The notes beneath the pieces were generated by a model. The model worked only from the letters and a program-made list of their open reading frames with translations. It searched no databases and was not told where the DNA came from. A stretch of 64,000 bases of DNA from CBDDBX01 sp965225955 (GTDB lineage Bacteria > Acidobacteriota > Aminicenantia > UBA2199). The first letter of the stretch is position 1; every line of letters starts with the position of its first letter. The stretch lies in contig CBDDBX010000041.1 of NCBI GenBank assembly GCA_965225955.1, positions 1 through 64,000 on the forward strand. The letters run 5' to 3'. This document shows positions 1-9,843 of the stretch, one piece after another. The translations under genes were made by a program, and so were the position numbers.

Positions 1-1
1 A

Positions 2-856
2 ATGCTTATGACCTCTTATGGTTGCGTATATAACTGCCTCTTCTGTGCAGCAAGAACCATCAGGGGACGACAAGTACACTTCAGGTCAGCAGAAGGGGTT
101 ATGGAAGAGATTGACTGGTTCTATAATGAGCATGGTGTAAGGCATTTCAGCATTGTAGATGATCTTTTTCTGGCAGACAGGACGAGAGCTATTAAAATAC
201 TTACAGCAATAAAAGAGAGAGGTTATGAGATAACCTGGAAAGTTAGTGTTTCAGCCTGGCATCTGGATGATGAAGTACTGAAACTAATGAAAGAAACCGG
301 TTGTGAACTGATTTTTCTATTTATTGAGTCAGGTAACCCGAGAGTTCTTAAAGATATTATAAGAAAGCCTCTTAATCTCGATATAATGCCGGATATTGCA
401 AGAAAGTGCCGTGAACTGGACATATACACTTCAGCAAACTACGTAATTGGATTTCCCGGCGAGAAGTGGGATGAGATAAGAGATACTTTCAGGGTAGCAG
501 AGGAGCTGGGCTTTGATTACAGTACTTTCTGTCTGGCAACACCATTTCCCAAAACGGATCTCTATGAGATTTGCAAAGATGAAGACCTTTTACCTGAAGA
601 TTTTGACTTCAGAAATCCTAAAATGATGGGATTAGGGCAGGGATTTATTACTACTGATGAGTTTACCCCAACTGAGCTGATGATTCTCAGGGCTTTTGAG
701 TGGGATCGGATTAACTTCAGTACACCTGAACGGACTGAGCGGGCTGCAAAAGTGCTTAACCTTACTGTTGATGAGGTTAACAGACACAGAAAGGAGACCA
801 GAAGAAAGTTCGGGCTTCATCATCATGGAACCGAAGGAAAGAAAAATAAGGATTAA
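2..856 (+). CDS. Radical SAM enzyme, C-terminal part (gene cut by window edge)
   Basis: The visible 284 residues begin almost at the [4Fe-4S] cluster motif: C8-x3-C12-x2-C15 in a GCVYNCLFC context, the radical SAM signature. Downstream are the usual barrel features (IVDDLF, ESGNPRVL, YVIGFPGE), typical of B12-binding radical SAM enzymes (Elp3/MiaB/NifB-like fold). In that family a cobalamin-binding domain of about 200 residues precedes the cysteine motif, so the true start almost certainly lies left of the window and the ATG at position 2 is internal. The protein ends in a charged tail. It is followed after 3 bases by the mutase-like gene, so they are probably co-transcribed. The substrate is unknown; the context suggests modification of a sugar or lipid (C-methylation, rearrangement or deoxygenation). 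The family call is sure, the reaction is not. Confidence 0.85.
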   Translation: MLMTSYGCVYNCLFCAARTIRGRQVHFRSAEGVMEEIDWFYNEHGVRHFSIVDDLFLADRTRAIKILTAIKERGYEITWKVSVSAWHLDDEVLKLMKETGCELIFLFIESGNPRVLKDIIRKPLNLDIMPDIARKCRELDIYTSANYVIGFPGEKWDEIRDTFRVAEELGFDYSTFCLATPFPKTDLYEICKDEDLLPEDFDFRNPKMMGLGQGFITTDEFTPTELMILRAFEWDRINFSTPERTERAAKVLNLTVDEVNRHRKETRRKFGLHHHGTEGKKNKD

Positions 857-859
857 ATA

Positions 860-1986
860 ATGAAGAAAGTTTTAATAATAGGTGGAGGATTTGCAGGCTG
901 TTGTGCTGCTCACCACTTAAAAGATAAAGGTTTTGATATAACAATGGTGGAGAAGGAGAGCGTACTGGGAGGAGGTTGCAGAACCTTTGAATATGCAGGG
1001 CATCCATTTACTTATGGTCCAAGGCACTTCATTACAAAAGATGAAGAACTCTACAGATACATGGATGAAATTGTACCTTTGAGAAGGATAGATAAAGAGC
1101 ATAAAAAACCTGACCTTTTCTCATGAAGACGGGGATTTCTTTAACTTTCCTGTTCATGAAGATGATGTAGAGAAAATGGAAGACAGGGATCAGATCTATA
1201 AAGAGCTGGAAAATAAAAGAGATGTTTCAGATGCAAAAGATTTTGAGGAGTATGTTACAGGATCTCTGGGAGAAACAATATACAGAAAGTTTTTTGATAA
1301 CTATTCTAAGAAAATGTGGCAGGTGGAATCCAATAGAGAACTTGATGGGTTCAGTTGGGGACTGAGAGCAAGTTATGCAAAAGGAATGAGCCTGAAAACC
1401 GGTAACAGTGCTTCCTGGGATGATTATCTCTCAGCTTTTCCTTATGCCCCCTGATGGATACAACTACTATTTTGACTATGCTGTAGAGGGGATAGATGTA
1501 AGAGTAGATACAGAAATAGAAGAGTACGATATAGATAATTACAGAGTTAAGATGAAGGGTGAATGGAGCAGATGGGATATTATTGTCAGCACCATAGCTC
1601 CAGAGATTCTTCTTAACAGTCGTTTCGGGGATCTTAGATGGAAAGGAAGAAAGTTCCATAAACTGGTACTTCCAATGAAAGAGCTGCTACCTGAAGACAC
1701 ATACTTTCTCTACTATCCCGATGACTCTGTTTTTACCAGAATTGTAGAGTATAAGAAGTTTTACAGATATGACTCACCAACAACTCTTGCTGTTCTTGAA
1801 GAGCCTTCAGACTGCAATAAACTATATCCTTATCCTATCCAGTCGGAACAGGACAGAGCAGCAGAGTATCAGAAAGCAATGCCGGAGAATGTATTCTCAA
1901 TAGGAAGGATGGGTAGTTACAGGTATTTAAAGCTTGATGACATTATTCTTCAGTGCAGAGAAGTTGTAGATAAACTAAAACAGTAA
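860..1986 (+). pseudogene. UDP-galactopyranose mutase-like flavoprotein, broken by two frameshifts
   Basis: Three reading frames joined end to end make one UDP-galactopyranose mutase-like protein. Frame 2 (860 to about 1105) carries the FAD-binding GGGFAG (residues 8-13). Frame 3 (about 1110-1446) carries the NYSKKMWQ segment, matching NYTKKQW in the intact mutase at 51,115. Frame 1 (about 1450-1986) carries the C-terminal GRMGSYRYLKLDD, matching GRLGKYRYINMD. The first break lies at AAAAAACC (1103-1110) and the second at CCCCC (1447-1451). Removing one base at each restores a continuous protein of about 375 residues. Either the gene is inactive, or both are homopolymer sequencing errors. If intact it would isomerise a UDP-hexopyranose to the furanose or do a related flavin reaction. 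Its gene neighbours are cytoplasmic glycan enzymes. Confidence 0.75.
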
Positions 1987-1996
1987 GGAGCATATA

Positions 1997-2701
1997 ATGA
2001 GCAGATTTTCATTTTCAGATAGATTTCTTCCTAATCAGGATTATTTGAAGCAGTGTTTCAACGGAACCACAGGTGAGTGGGAAGAGCGGATCTACAGGTT
2101 ACTTGACGCTTTTGGAGATAAACTTGATCTGAAAATCTCTCTTCCCGAAGGATTTACTCTTGAAGGTATGTCTTCAGCTTCTGTTCAGATGGATTTTCTT
2201 AAATTCATCATAAGAATGAATGGATATAAAAGAGTTCTTGAAATAGGCTCTTTTGTCGGGTTTTCAGCAATGCATCTTTCAAGTGCACTCCCTGATGACG
2301 GGGAGATGATAACTATTGAAAAGTACGACCTCTTTTTTAATAGTGCTAAAGAGAATTTCAGGAATAACGGCTTTGAGGATCGTATTAAAATTCTTCATGG
2401 TAATGGTCTTGAGGTTCTGAAAAGCTTTGATAAGAGTAGAAAGTTTGACATGATTTTCCTTGATGCCCATAAAGAGATGTACCGGGAATATCTCCCTCTG
2501 GCAAAGGATCTCCTCAACAGAGACAAAGGTGTAATTATTGTTGATGATGTTCTCTATCTTGGAGATGTACTTAATGATGAACTTACTCAGGATAAAGGGA
2601 AAGGAGTCATGGAGTTTCTGAACTGTATGAAAGATAGTGAAGAGTACTGGTGTCATCTTCTTCCAATTGGAAATGGAATGATGATGCTTAAGTGCAAATA
2701 G
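1997..2701 (+). CDS. O-methyltransferase, caffeoyl-CoA OMT/type 3 family
   Basis: A 234-residue class I SAM-dependent methyltransferase of the metal-dependent Methyltransf_3 family. The SAM-binding loop LEIGSFVGFS is at residues 81-90. The acidic residue after motif I is in ITIEKY (about 105-110). Likely metal ligands are D156 in IFLDAHKEMY and D183/D184 in IIVDDVLY. Length fits the family (about 220 residues). The start is supported by AAGGAG 7-8 bases upstream of the ATG. In this locus the acceptor is probably a hydroxyl on a sugar or small aglycone rather than a phenol; this is inference from context only. Confidence 0.85.
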   Translation: MSRFSFSDRFLPNQDYLKQCFNGTTGEWEERIYRLLDAFGDKLDLKISLPEGFTLEGMSSASVQMDFLKFIIRMNGYKRVLEIGSFVGFSAMHLSSALPDDGEMITIEKYDLFFNSAKENFRNNGFEDRIKILHGNGLEVLKSFDKSRKFDMIFLDAHKEMYREYLPLAKDLLNRDKGVIIVDDVLYLGDVLNDELTQDKGKGVMEFLNCMKDSEEYWCHLLPIGNGMMMLKCK

Positions 2702-2718
2702 CAGGTGATGAATAAGAT

Positions 2719-4335
2719 ATGAGTAAAAGAGCGAAACTGCTTTTTGTAATTCAGGATGGAACCGCTGTAAGTTACCCATCTGTTCCTGTTGGATTATATC
2801 GGCTTAAGAGTTTTCTGAATAAGAGCGGATATGAGGCTGATATCCTGGATTTCAGTATAGACAGAGATATTGATGGCTATTTGAGAAGAATTGAAGCTGG
2901 TGAGTATAATCTTGTGGGCTTCAGTATGACCTATTTCAATATAAAGGATGAGTTGCCTTTCTTCTGGAAAGTAAGAGATCTGGTTGATAGAAGTAGAAAG
3001 AGTACCCTGCTTATGGCAGGAGGTCAGCAGGCAACAATTAATTATGAGTTTTATCTGGATAACGGTTTTGACGGAGTTTTTCTGGGATATTCAGAAAAGA
3101 TTATCCTTGAATTTCTGAAAAAATATGAGCAGATGCCTTCAGACTCTGTAGATAAATTCATGAATGGCATGAATGGAGTTGCTTTTAAATCTGAAGGTAA
3201 GATTGTATTTAATCCTTTTCCGCTCTTAACCGAAGAGGAGTTTGATTACTACTCCCACGATCTGATGATGGAGACAGAGTTTCCATATGACAGGTACTGG
3301 GAAAATATAAGAGAAAAGCTCTCAGCTCAGAAATTTAACAATATAGATTTTGATATTAAAACCTGTCGTTTATATACATCTGCTCTCTGCCCAATGGGGT
3401 GTGGATTCTGTTCTGCCCAGAGTTTTCTGCCTGCAGCTCTTGGAACTTCCTGCCCGGTATTCAGAATATCTGCAGAGAAGGTATTTGAACAGATTATTCA
3501 CTGCGTAGAAACTTATGGTGCAGAAGCTATTTTCTTTAATGATGATAATTTTGTTGGCCAGGATAGAGATGCTGAAGATAGGATTATTACTCTTTGCGAG
3601 ATGATTCTTAAAGCAAAAGAAGATGGACGATTACCATCAGAGCTTGTGCTTCATGGATTAACAAGAATAGATAATTTTATCAGAAAAGGAGTTACAAAAA
3701 ACTCTCTCTTAAAACTGATGAAAAAAGCCGGGTTCAAGGTTCTGGTTTTTGGAGTTGAAACGTTTTCTGAGAGGTTGCTGAGAGCTCCATCTGTAAACAA
3801 GAGGAATACCTGTGCAGAAGATATAACCCAGGTAATTGATGCGGTTCTTGAGGAAGATCTGTGTCCTCAGGTAAGTATAATAATGGGAATACCGGAAACT
3901 ACTGTGGACGAGATGCTCTATTCGATGAAAATATCTGCAGAATTTCTGGTAAAAGGAGCTCTTGTTTCAGCAAACTCTGTGCTTATGTCTATGCCGGGGG
4001 CACCAATTCATACTATGGATGAGTATCCCAAACAGTATATGAGAATAGAAAACCAGTTTACCGGAAACAGTTTTGAGTTACCGGATTTCTGTCTTCCTTT
4101 TGACGAAACAGTCAGGGATCTTATGACAAAACTGGATGAAATATATAAAAATGAGCTGGAAGAGATCAGAAAGGATAGTCCCTGGAAAGAGGGTGTTGTG
4201 CCAAAATTTTTCTCTTCTCTTGCATTTTTCATAGGTATATCGAAATATCTGAAGCGAAAAGATTACCAGGGGTATTTTGAGAAAATTTTAAAAGATACTC
4301 TTGAGAGTGATGAGGAGTTAAAAGAAGCAAAATGA
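2719..4335 (+). CDS. B12-binding domain radical SAM protein
   Basis: A 538-residue protein with an N-terminal cobalamin-binding-like Rossmann domain (about residues 5-135: PSVPVGLYRLKSFL, LVGFSMTY, LMAGGQQAT, GVFLGYSE). A radical SAM barrel follows with C224-x3-C228-x2-C231 (CPMGCGFC). The barrel has the expected HGLTRID, VFGVETFSERLL and VSIIMGIPE segments, and a C-terminal helical region of about 100 residues follows. Such proteins catalyse methylations or carbon-skeleton and ring rearrangements; the substrate cannot be named. It lacks the usual DxHxxG of classical B12 binding, as many members do. The gene sits between two methyltransferase genes in the same strand run. Confidence 0.85.
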   Translation: MSKRAKLLFVIQDGTAVSYPSVPVGLYRLKSFLNKSGYEADILDFSIDRDIDGYLRRIEAGEYNLVGFSMTYFNIKDELPFFWKVRDLVDRSRKSTLLMAGGQQATINYEFYLDNGFDGVFLGYSEKIILEFLKKYEQMPSDSVDKFMNGMNGVAFKSEGKIVFNPFPLLTEEEFDYYSHDLMMETEFPYDRYWENIREKLSAQKFNNIDFDIKTCRLYTSALCPMGCGFCSAQSFLPAALGTSCPVFRISAEKVFEQIIHCVETYGAEAIFFNDDNFVGQDRDAEDRIITLCEMILKAKEDGRLPSELVLHGLTRIDNFIRKGVTKNSLLKLMKKAGFKVLVFGVETFSERLLRAPSVNKRNTCAEDITQVIDAVLEEDLCPQVSIIMGIPETTVDEMLYSMKISAEFLVKGALVSANSVLMSMPGAPIHTMDEYPKQYMRIENQFTGNSFELPDFCLPFDETVRDLMTKLDEIYKNELEEIRKDSPWKEGVVPKFFSSLAFFIGISKYLKRKDYQGYFEKILKDTLESDEELKEAK

Positions 4336-4354
4336 TAATAAACAGGAGAAATAT

Positions 4355-5494
4355 ATGATACTTGATGTGGCAACTTACAATATGTATAAGGATCTGGCAC
4401 TTGCAAATCAGAATTCATGGAGAATCTCTCAGAGGCATAATCTGGAATCTTTTTCCATGAGTTTTCCTGTGCATCTGAATAATCTAAGACAGACAAGACA
4501 GATAATGGATACTATGCAGGAGAGTCGCTTTGACGTTTATATGGAAGAACTTGGGGGGCTTACAGAGGAAGAGCTTGAACTATATGTTAACGCCTGCCTG
4601 AAAATAGTGAATTTCCAGCTTTCTACTTATCCTGGAGGGGAGGTTATTCTACCTTTAAGCACTCTGTTATCTGCTTTTATTATTTATGAAAAAATTACAA
4701 CTCTGAAAAAAGATTTTAATACAGCTCTTGAAATCGGACCTGGGTGTGGTTATCTTTCTTTGTTTATGAGTGATCATGATTCACTTGATAATTATTCACA
4801 GATTGAGGTGTGCGATAGCCTGTATCTACTTCAGAACCTGTTAAATTCACATCTTTACAGATCAGAGTTTGAACAGAAAGTTTATAATAAAGAAGGTGAA
4901 CAGTCTTTCAATTATCCTCTGCCTGAATGGCCTGAAAAATATAATATAAGAAATGTAGGGCATTTCGAGGCCCCTAATAGTATAGATATTGATGTGCCAA
5001 AAAAATGTACTCAATATCCATGGTGGAAAATTGGAGATCTACTGAATTCAGAAAAAAAATTTGATGTAGTTACTTCAAATGCAAACCTTTGTGAATTCTC
5101 CGAAAGTGCACTACATGACTATCTGATGCTTATTAACGAAAAGCTTGATAGAGATGGTATCTTTTATGTAAGCTGTTTTGGAGGTCAGATTCATGCTACA
5201 GTTCCCGTCTTGTTTGAAAAATTATATGACTTTGGATTTGCTCCATTATTTATAATAAGAGGGAATAAGTTTAATGAGAATCTTGATAAAAAATTCTGTG
5301 TAGGTAATGGTGTTTTTGTCAACAGAAACCATTCGGATTTCAAAAAATACTATAACAGAAAGAACTTTAGTAATTACTTCAACTCAGAAGAAGATATTAT
5401 TCAGGAAACTTTTGGTAAGATTAAAAGAAATAGAAAGAAGTATACCCAGAGTGAAATCAAGAATATTATTATAAAACTTTTGAAAGAGGAATGA
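4355..5494 (+). CDS. Putative sugar methyltransferase, class I SAM-dependent
   Basis: This 379-residue protein has a helical N-terminal section of about 120 residues followed by a class I methyltransferase fold. Motif I is ALEIGPGCGYLSLFM (about residues 127-141). The post-core segment is FDVVTSNANLCEFS (about 235-248), where NANLCEFS occupies the motif IV position. The last 60 residues are basic and asparagine-rich. The size and arrangement resemble the family annotated as putative sugar O-methyltransferases of polysaccharide clusters. RBS: AGGAG about 6 bases before the ATG. The substrate is unknown; the acceptor is probably a nucleotide sugar or glycan intermediate. Confidence 0.65.
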   Translation: MILDVATYNMYKDLALANQNSWRISQRHNLESFSMSFPVHLNNLRQTRQIMDTMQESRFDVYMEELGGLTEEELELYVNACLKIVNFQLSTYPGGEVILPLSTLLSAFIIYEKITTLKKDFNTALEIGPGCGYLSLFMSDHDSLDNYSQIEVCDSLYLLQNLLNSHLYRSEFEQKVYNKEGEQSFNYPLPEWPEKYNIRNVGHFEAPNSIDIDVPKKCTQYPWWKIGDLLNSEKKFDVVTSNANLCEFSESALHDYLMLINEKLDRDGIFYVSCFGGQIHATVPVLFEKLYDFGFAPLFIIRGNKFNENLDKKFCVGNGVFVNRNHSDFKKYYNRKNFSNYFNSEEDIIQETFGKIKRNRKKYTQSEIKNIIIKLLKEE

Positions 5495-5513
5495 TCTTTG
5501 ATAAGGAAATGGT

Positions 5514-6359
5514 ATGAATTTAATTGATAAAATTGGAAATATGAAACTGAGATACCCAGCTATGGTATGGAAGGCTATTGCTGACATAGCTCCAATAAGT
5601 TCCGGTATCCTTAATGGAATAGATATATACGAAGGAAGAGTCTTCATATGTGATCTTAACAACTATATTATGATATATAACTTTGAAGGGGAATTTCAGG
5701 AATATCTTCAGCAAGGTGATTTTTGTGATGAGATGGAGATCTCTTCACTTAAAATAGATTCTGAAAGAGGAGTCATATGGTTTGTAGATACTTATAATAA
5801 GAAATTATACAGGTATAGTTTTGATGATCAAAAACTGATGGGTAGTAATTTTTCTGATATAAAAAAAGGTGATTCTAAATCTGTTGGCCCTATAGATATT
5901 GATAAGTCAGGCAATTGTTATGTGCTTGTTCAGGATAGTGATAATCTTGAAATTATAAGATTTAATAGTGATATTACAGAGATACAGAAATATAAGCTCC
6001 CTTTTTTACCCGGGATAACAAGTTTAATTGTAGAGCAGGATAGAGATTCCTTTTTGGTATTACCACATCAGGAAGGAGCTCTTTACAGAGTATCAGAAAA
6101 TAGTGAACCGCAAAAAGTATTTGCTGATGAAAATCTTAGGTTACATTTTGTGATTAAAACCTGTAAAGGCTATGTAGCTACTATTCATAGCAGATTTAAT
6201 CAAAAAGTTATCAGGCTGAACAGAAATTTTGGAATTGAGCATGTTTGCAATAACGATAAGTTAAAAGATCCTGCTTGTCTTAAGGAAGATTCAGATAATC
6301 TGCTACTGATAGACAGATATAAAAGTAAACTCTGGAAACTGGTTCAGGAGGAGGAATGA
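5514..6359 (+). CDS. Cytoplasmic beta-propeller-like protein of unknown function
   Basis: A 281-residue protein made of repeated beta-rich units of about 40-45 residues, each with a strand ending in an aromatic or charged turn (RVFICDLNNYIMIYN, GVIWFVDTYNKKLYRY, GNCYVLVQDSDNLEIIRF, DSFLVLPHQEGALYRV). The pattern recalls NHL or SMP-30-type six-bladed propellers. There is no signal peptide or membrane segment, so it should be cytoplasmic. The start at 5514 has an AAGGAA-type ribosome site. Its stop overlaps the next start by three bases, so expression is coupled to the GT9-like gene. A role as a lactonase-like enzyme or as a binding scaffold for the glycan machinery is possible, but nothing in the sequence decides it. 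Confidence 0.5.
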   Translation: MNLIDKIGNMKLRYPAMVWKAIADIAPISSGILNGIDIYEGRVFICDLNNYIMIYNFEGEFQEYLQQGDFCDEMEISSLKIDSERGVIWFVDTYNKKLYRYSFDDQKLMGSNFSDIKKGDSKSVGPIDIDKSGNCYVLVQDSDNLEIIRFNSDITEIQKYKLPFLPGITSLIVEQDRDSFLVLPHQEGALYRVSENSEPQKVFADENLRLHFVIKTCKGYVATIHSRFNQKVIRLNRNFGIEHVCNNDKLKDPACLKEDSDNLLLIDRYKSKLWKLVQEEE

Positions 6360-8008
6360 CAAAAAACCTTCTTATCTGGCCGAGGGCTGCGGGAATAGGA
6401 GATACATTTTCTATTCTTGCTGAAGGAATGACTGTATTCAGGGAAAAGCCATTCAGGCTGATTATCTGCAGAGAGAGTGTATGGGAAGAAGCTATGATGG
6501 CCGCTTACAGAGAACATTATTTTAACATATGCAGAAGCTTTAAGTTGTGTACTGATGTGGAAATACTGAAGTTTGAACATGATGATGAGGCTCTCTCTTA
6601 CGGGGACGAAAAAAAATCTGAAGGATTCAGGGTTCATGTAGTCAATTATATGGGGCTTGAGAACGCCAAAGATAATATCCGGCATATAAGAGAACGGTTT
6701 TATAAATTTTATGCCCCCATTGTTGATGAACATACACAAGCTCTGATTGATGATGACAAGATAAATATCTGCATTCATATGAAACGGTCACAGAGGAGAA
6801 CAGAGAAAGATAACTGGGTATCTGACTGGCACATTAAGAGAAGTGTGGACCTGGAGAAGTGGAAAGAGTACATTGCAATTCTGTCTGAAAATAAAAGTAT
6901 CAACATTATCTGCATAGGTGTTAAAAAGGAATACCATCCTTTTCATCTTTCTCTGGGCGAGATGTCGGATTTACTGGAGCGTGATAATGTTCAATGTCAG
7001 GATCAGGAAGATGAATCTATTATAAAAGACAGTTATTTGATAAAGCATAGTGATATCTTTATTGGCTCAAGCAGTGGCCCTACTCATATAGCCTGGTTGC
7101 TGGCAAAACCATCAATTGTTTTTGATTATAAAAGATTGAGAAAGGCATTAAAGATCTTTCTTTTCGAATTACTGGAGGATCAGAAGATCTGCTGGGGTAA
7201 TCAAACTGTAGAAGAGATGGTGAAATATAGCCAGGCTTATATCAATTCTTTTGTACCATTTATTAAAGAAGCTGATATCGCAGAGCGGGTACTTAAGCAG
7301 AAGCATAAACTTGCCTGTGTGTTGGCGGAATTCTCATCTGAAAAGAGAGAGGAATTAAAAAAATGCGTGACTTTTCAGGAGATATATTTCAGGGTTTTTG
7401 AATTATATTTGAATGAAGGCAAGGTAGATAAAGCTCTTGAATATGAGGATAATGCCAGAGGGTTTGTAAATTTTGATGATAAATATCAATTTTTCAGAAT
7501 TGCAAGACTTTTTAAAGATAGCAGGGAGTATGAGAAGGCAGAATCCTATTTCAGGGAATCTATTGCCTGGTGTGAGGGAAGTGGTGAATCAGGTATTTCA
7601 GGAGCTTCATTTTTCCATCTGGGAGAGATCTTTTTAGAGAGCGGAAGAGAACAGGAAGCTATGGACTGCTTTATAAACTGCATAAACAATATACCTGAAC
7701 ACGGCAAAGCAGGAGAGTGCTTTAATAATTTACTGGAAAATGCCGATAAATCTTATGTTGTGTGGTGTGATAGTAATTTAAAAAATGGATGTTTTCCTAA
7801 AGGAATGAAAAATAGAGGATTTATAACAAATGATTCCGGAAAGTGGAATACTGAAGAGGCCGGATATAAATTTTATGCTCCTCATAAAACGCTTGAGCTT
7901 AAACCGGATTTCATTTTTATAAAAAAAACGGAAGCTGATTTTTCCTTTAAACAGATAAAATTAATGAATCTTAATTTCAATTTCAGAGTGGTTTTATTAA
8001 ATGAATAG
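6356..8008 (+). CDS. GT9-like glycosyltransferase with TPR tail
   Basis: A 550-residue two-part protein. Residues 1-320 resemble glycosyltransferase family 9 (ADP-heptose/heptosyltransferase type): an N-terminal LLIWPRAAGIGDTFS strand-loop and, near residues 236-248, SSSGPTHIAWLLAKP. The latter corresponds to the donor-binding segment G-P-x-H-x-A. Residues about 355-465 form TPR-like helices with the FFHLGEI...IPEHGKAGE module seen again in six other proteins of this locus. The final 80 residues are of unknown type. It would transfer a sugar from an activated donor to the growing glycan. The start overlaps the preceding stop (ATGA-type overlap) and the end overlaps the next gene by 8 bases. 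Confidence 0.7.
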   Translation: MTKNLLIWPRAAGIGDTFSILAEGMTVFREKPFRLIICRESVWEEAMMAAYREHYFNICRSFKLCTDVEILKFEHDDEALSYGDEKKSEGFRVHVVNYMGLENAKDNIRHIRERFYKFYAPIVDEHTQALIDDDKINICIHMKRSQRRTEKDNWVSDWHIKRSVDLEKWKEYIAILSENKSINIICIGVKKEYHPFHLSLGEMSDLLERDNVQCQDQEDESIIKDSYLIKHSDIFIGSSSGPTHIAWLLAKPSIVFDYKRLRKALKIFLFELLEDQKICWGNQTVEEMVKYSQAYINSFVPFIKEADIAERVLKQKHKLACVLAEFSSEKREELKKCVTFQEIYFRVFELYLNEGKVDKALEYEDNARGFVNFDDKYQFFRIARLFKDSREYEKAESYFRESIAWCEGSGESGISGASFFHLGEIFLESGREQEAMDCFINCINNIPEHGKAGECFNNLLENADKSYVVWCDSNLKNGCFPKGMKNRGFITNDSGKWNTEEAGYKFYAPHKTLELKPDFIFIKKTEADFSFKQIKLMNLNFNFRVVLLNE

Positions 8009-9815
8009 AGGCAGAAACTCAGAAATCGTTATAATGACTGTTCCTTTAAGGGAAAAGTTTGACCGTTTCACCCCTCTGGGGGCAATGGCAATTATTCAGT
8101 CTCTTAAAGATGAAGGATATGAACCACTTTTTTATGATATAGATACACTAAGACCTGAAAAAGAGCAGATAAGGGATTTCTTTCTAGCCAAAAAACCGGA
8201 CATTGTGGGAATCAGTGCTGTTACTTCTACCGGGTATTCTGTAGTCCGGGATATGTGCTTATTAATCAGGGAGATACTTCCTGAGGTTAAAATAGTAATT
8301 GGTGGCAATCTTTGTGCCAGCGCTGAATTATTGATAAATTTTTGCGGAGTAGATATCTGTGTGCTATCTGAAGGGGAGCTGATAATTAAAGAAGTTGTCG
8401 CTTATTTTGACAGAAATATAGAAACTAAAAGTGAAGATGAGCTGAGAAGTATAAAAGGAATCGTGTATAAGAATTCAGACAATGAGATTATAAACACGGG
8501 TTATGGTAAGAGGCCTTCTTCAGAACAGATCAAAGATAACGATTACTCAATTCTTGAAAAACACTCCAATATAGATGCATTTATTACTGAGCCAAGCTAC
8601 TACTTTCTTCAGGATGAGAGAAGCCTGAAACCAGAGTTTAAGGATAAAAAGGAAGCTTATGTTTTTACCTCAAAAGGTTGTGTAAACAGGTGTACTTTCT
8701 GTCACAGGTGGATTCATGGATATCGTCAGTTTTCTTCAGAAAAAGTACTCAAAGAGATAGAATATTTACAGGATAACTACAATGTAGGGTTCGTTCGTTT
8801 TGTGGATGAATGCTTTGGGGTAGGTAATAAGGTAAGTGAAGAGCTTATTGATAAGTTAAAAAATAAGAATATACTATGGCAGGCTCAGGGGGTAAGAGCG
8901 GATTGTGTAACTCTGGCTATACTCAAAAAGTGGAAAGAGGCTGGCTGTGTAGGAGTTAATTATGGTATGGAGTCAGGCAGCCCTGATATGCTTACCATAA
9001 TGGAAAAAAATGTAAGAGCAGATGAGAATTATAAAGCAGCTGAATGGACAGCTGAAGCAGGATTGTATTCAATTTGTCAGCTTGTCATTGGCATGCCAGG
9101 AGAGACAAATAAAACAATAAGGGAAACCAGAAAGTTTCTACTTAAATTTACAGATCTTATGAAGCAGAAAGATGCAAGTGTGAATTTTGTTCAGGCACTA
9201 CCGGGAACACCTGTTTATGAGTATGGGAGATATAAAGGCATTATAGGTAATACTTCTGAAGAAGAAGCTGCCTATCTGAATTTTATGTCAGATGTAAATG
9301 CTGCAGACCCTGAACATCTGGTTAATTTTACTGACTCTCCCTATTTCAGAGTACGATCCTGGCAGATACACCTGAAACTTGCTGTGAGAAATCAGTACTG
9401 CTTTGATCTTGAACTTGAGGATAAAATATGTAACCTTCAGGCAATATTTTTCATAATATATCTTCATGCTGGCAGAACAGTAACACGGAAGTTGAAGAAC
9501 ATCTATAAAAAGATAAGCGGTAGTACCAGTGAAAGTCTGAACAGAATAACAGAAACTGCCGATATTGGCAGAAACAGGATGCTGTATTCGTTACGAATAT
9601 ATCTGGTATTTCTAATTCTTGTTAAAGAGTCTTTAAAAAAGAGAGGATTGTTAAAAACATCTGGCAGGCTTTCTGAGTATATAACAAAACCTTTATTGAG
9701 GTTGAGAGCAGGAAGATTAAAAGTAGAAAGTCTAAGAAAGACAGTTGAAGGTATGATGGAAGTCCCGGATGATGTTAGTGGTAAAAGTTTGCTTCCATTA
9801 AGAAAAGGACGATGA
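8001..9815 (+). CDS. B12-binding domain radical SAM protein
   Basis: A 604-residue protein. Residues 5-140 form the cobalamin-binding-like domain (FTPLGAMAIIQSLKDEGY, DIVGISAVTSTGYS, IVIGGNLCAS, VLSEGE). The radical SAM cluster motif is C227-x3-C231-x2-C234 (CVNRCTFC). FVDECFG, YGMESGSPDML and LVIGMPGET follow in the expected order. A basic helical tail of about 130 residues, with a hydrophobic stretch ending in YSLRIYLVFLILV (about 525-540), might touch the membrane. The reaction is unknown. It lies immediately upstream of the nonulosonate genes. Its stop is 28 bases before the next start, one of the longer gaps in the run, with AGAGGAGG as the ribosome site there. Confidence 0.85.
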   Translation: MNRGRNSEIVIMTVPLREKFDRFTPLGAMAIIQSLKDEGYEPLFYDIDTLRPEKEQIRDFFLAKKPDIVGISAVTSTGYSVVRDMCLLIREILPEVKIVIGGNLCASAELLINFCGVDICVLSEGELIIKEVVAYFDRNIETKSEDELRSIKGIVYKNSDNEIINTGYGKRPSSEQIKDNDYSILEKHSNIDAFITEPSYYFLQDERSLKPEFKDKKEAYVFTSKGCVNRCTFCHRWIHGYRQFSSEKVLKEIEYLQDNYNVGFVRFVDECFGVGNKVSEELIDKLKNKNILWQAQGVRADCVTLAILKKWKEAGCVGVNYGMESGSPDMLTIMEKNVRADENYKAAEWTAEAGLYSICQLVIGMPGETNKTIRETRKFLLKFTDLMKQKDASVNFVQALPGTPVYEYGRYKGIIGNTSEEEAAYLNFMSDVNAADPEHLVNFTDSPYFRVRSWQIHLKLAVRNQYCFDLELEDKICNLQAIFFIIYLHAGRTVTRKLKNIYKKISGSTSESLNRITETADIGRNRMLYSLRIYLVFLILVKESLKKRGLLKTSGRLSEYITKPLLRLRAGRLKVESLRKTVEGMMEVPDDVSGKSLLPLRKGR

Positions 9816-9843
9816 TAATTGTGATCATTCAGAGGAGGATATT

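Noticed and set aside
1103..1110. Programmed ribosomal frameshift in the mutase-like gene
   Set aside because: A second shift is needed later at C5, no slippery heptamer with a downstream stem is evident, and the same one-base signature occurs in three unrelated genes.
1408..1986. Treating the 192-residue frame as an independent gene
   Set aside because: Its first codons lie inside the preceding frame and its C-terminus aligns with the mutase end, so it is the last part of the frameshifted gene.
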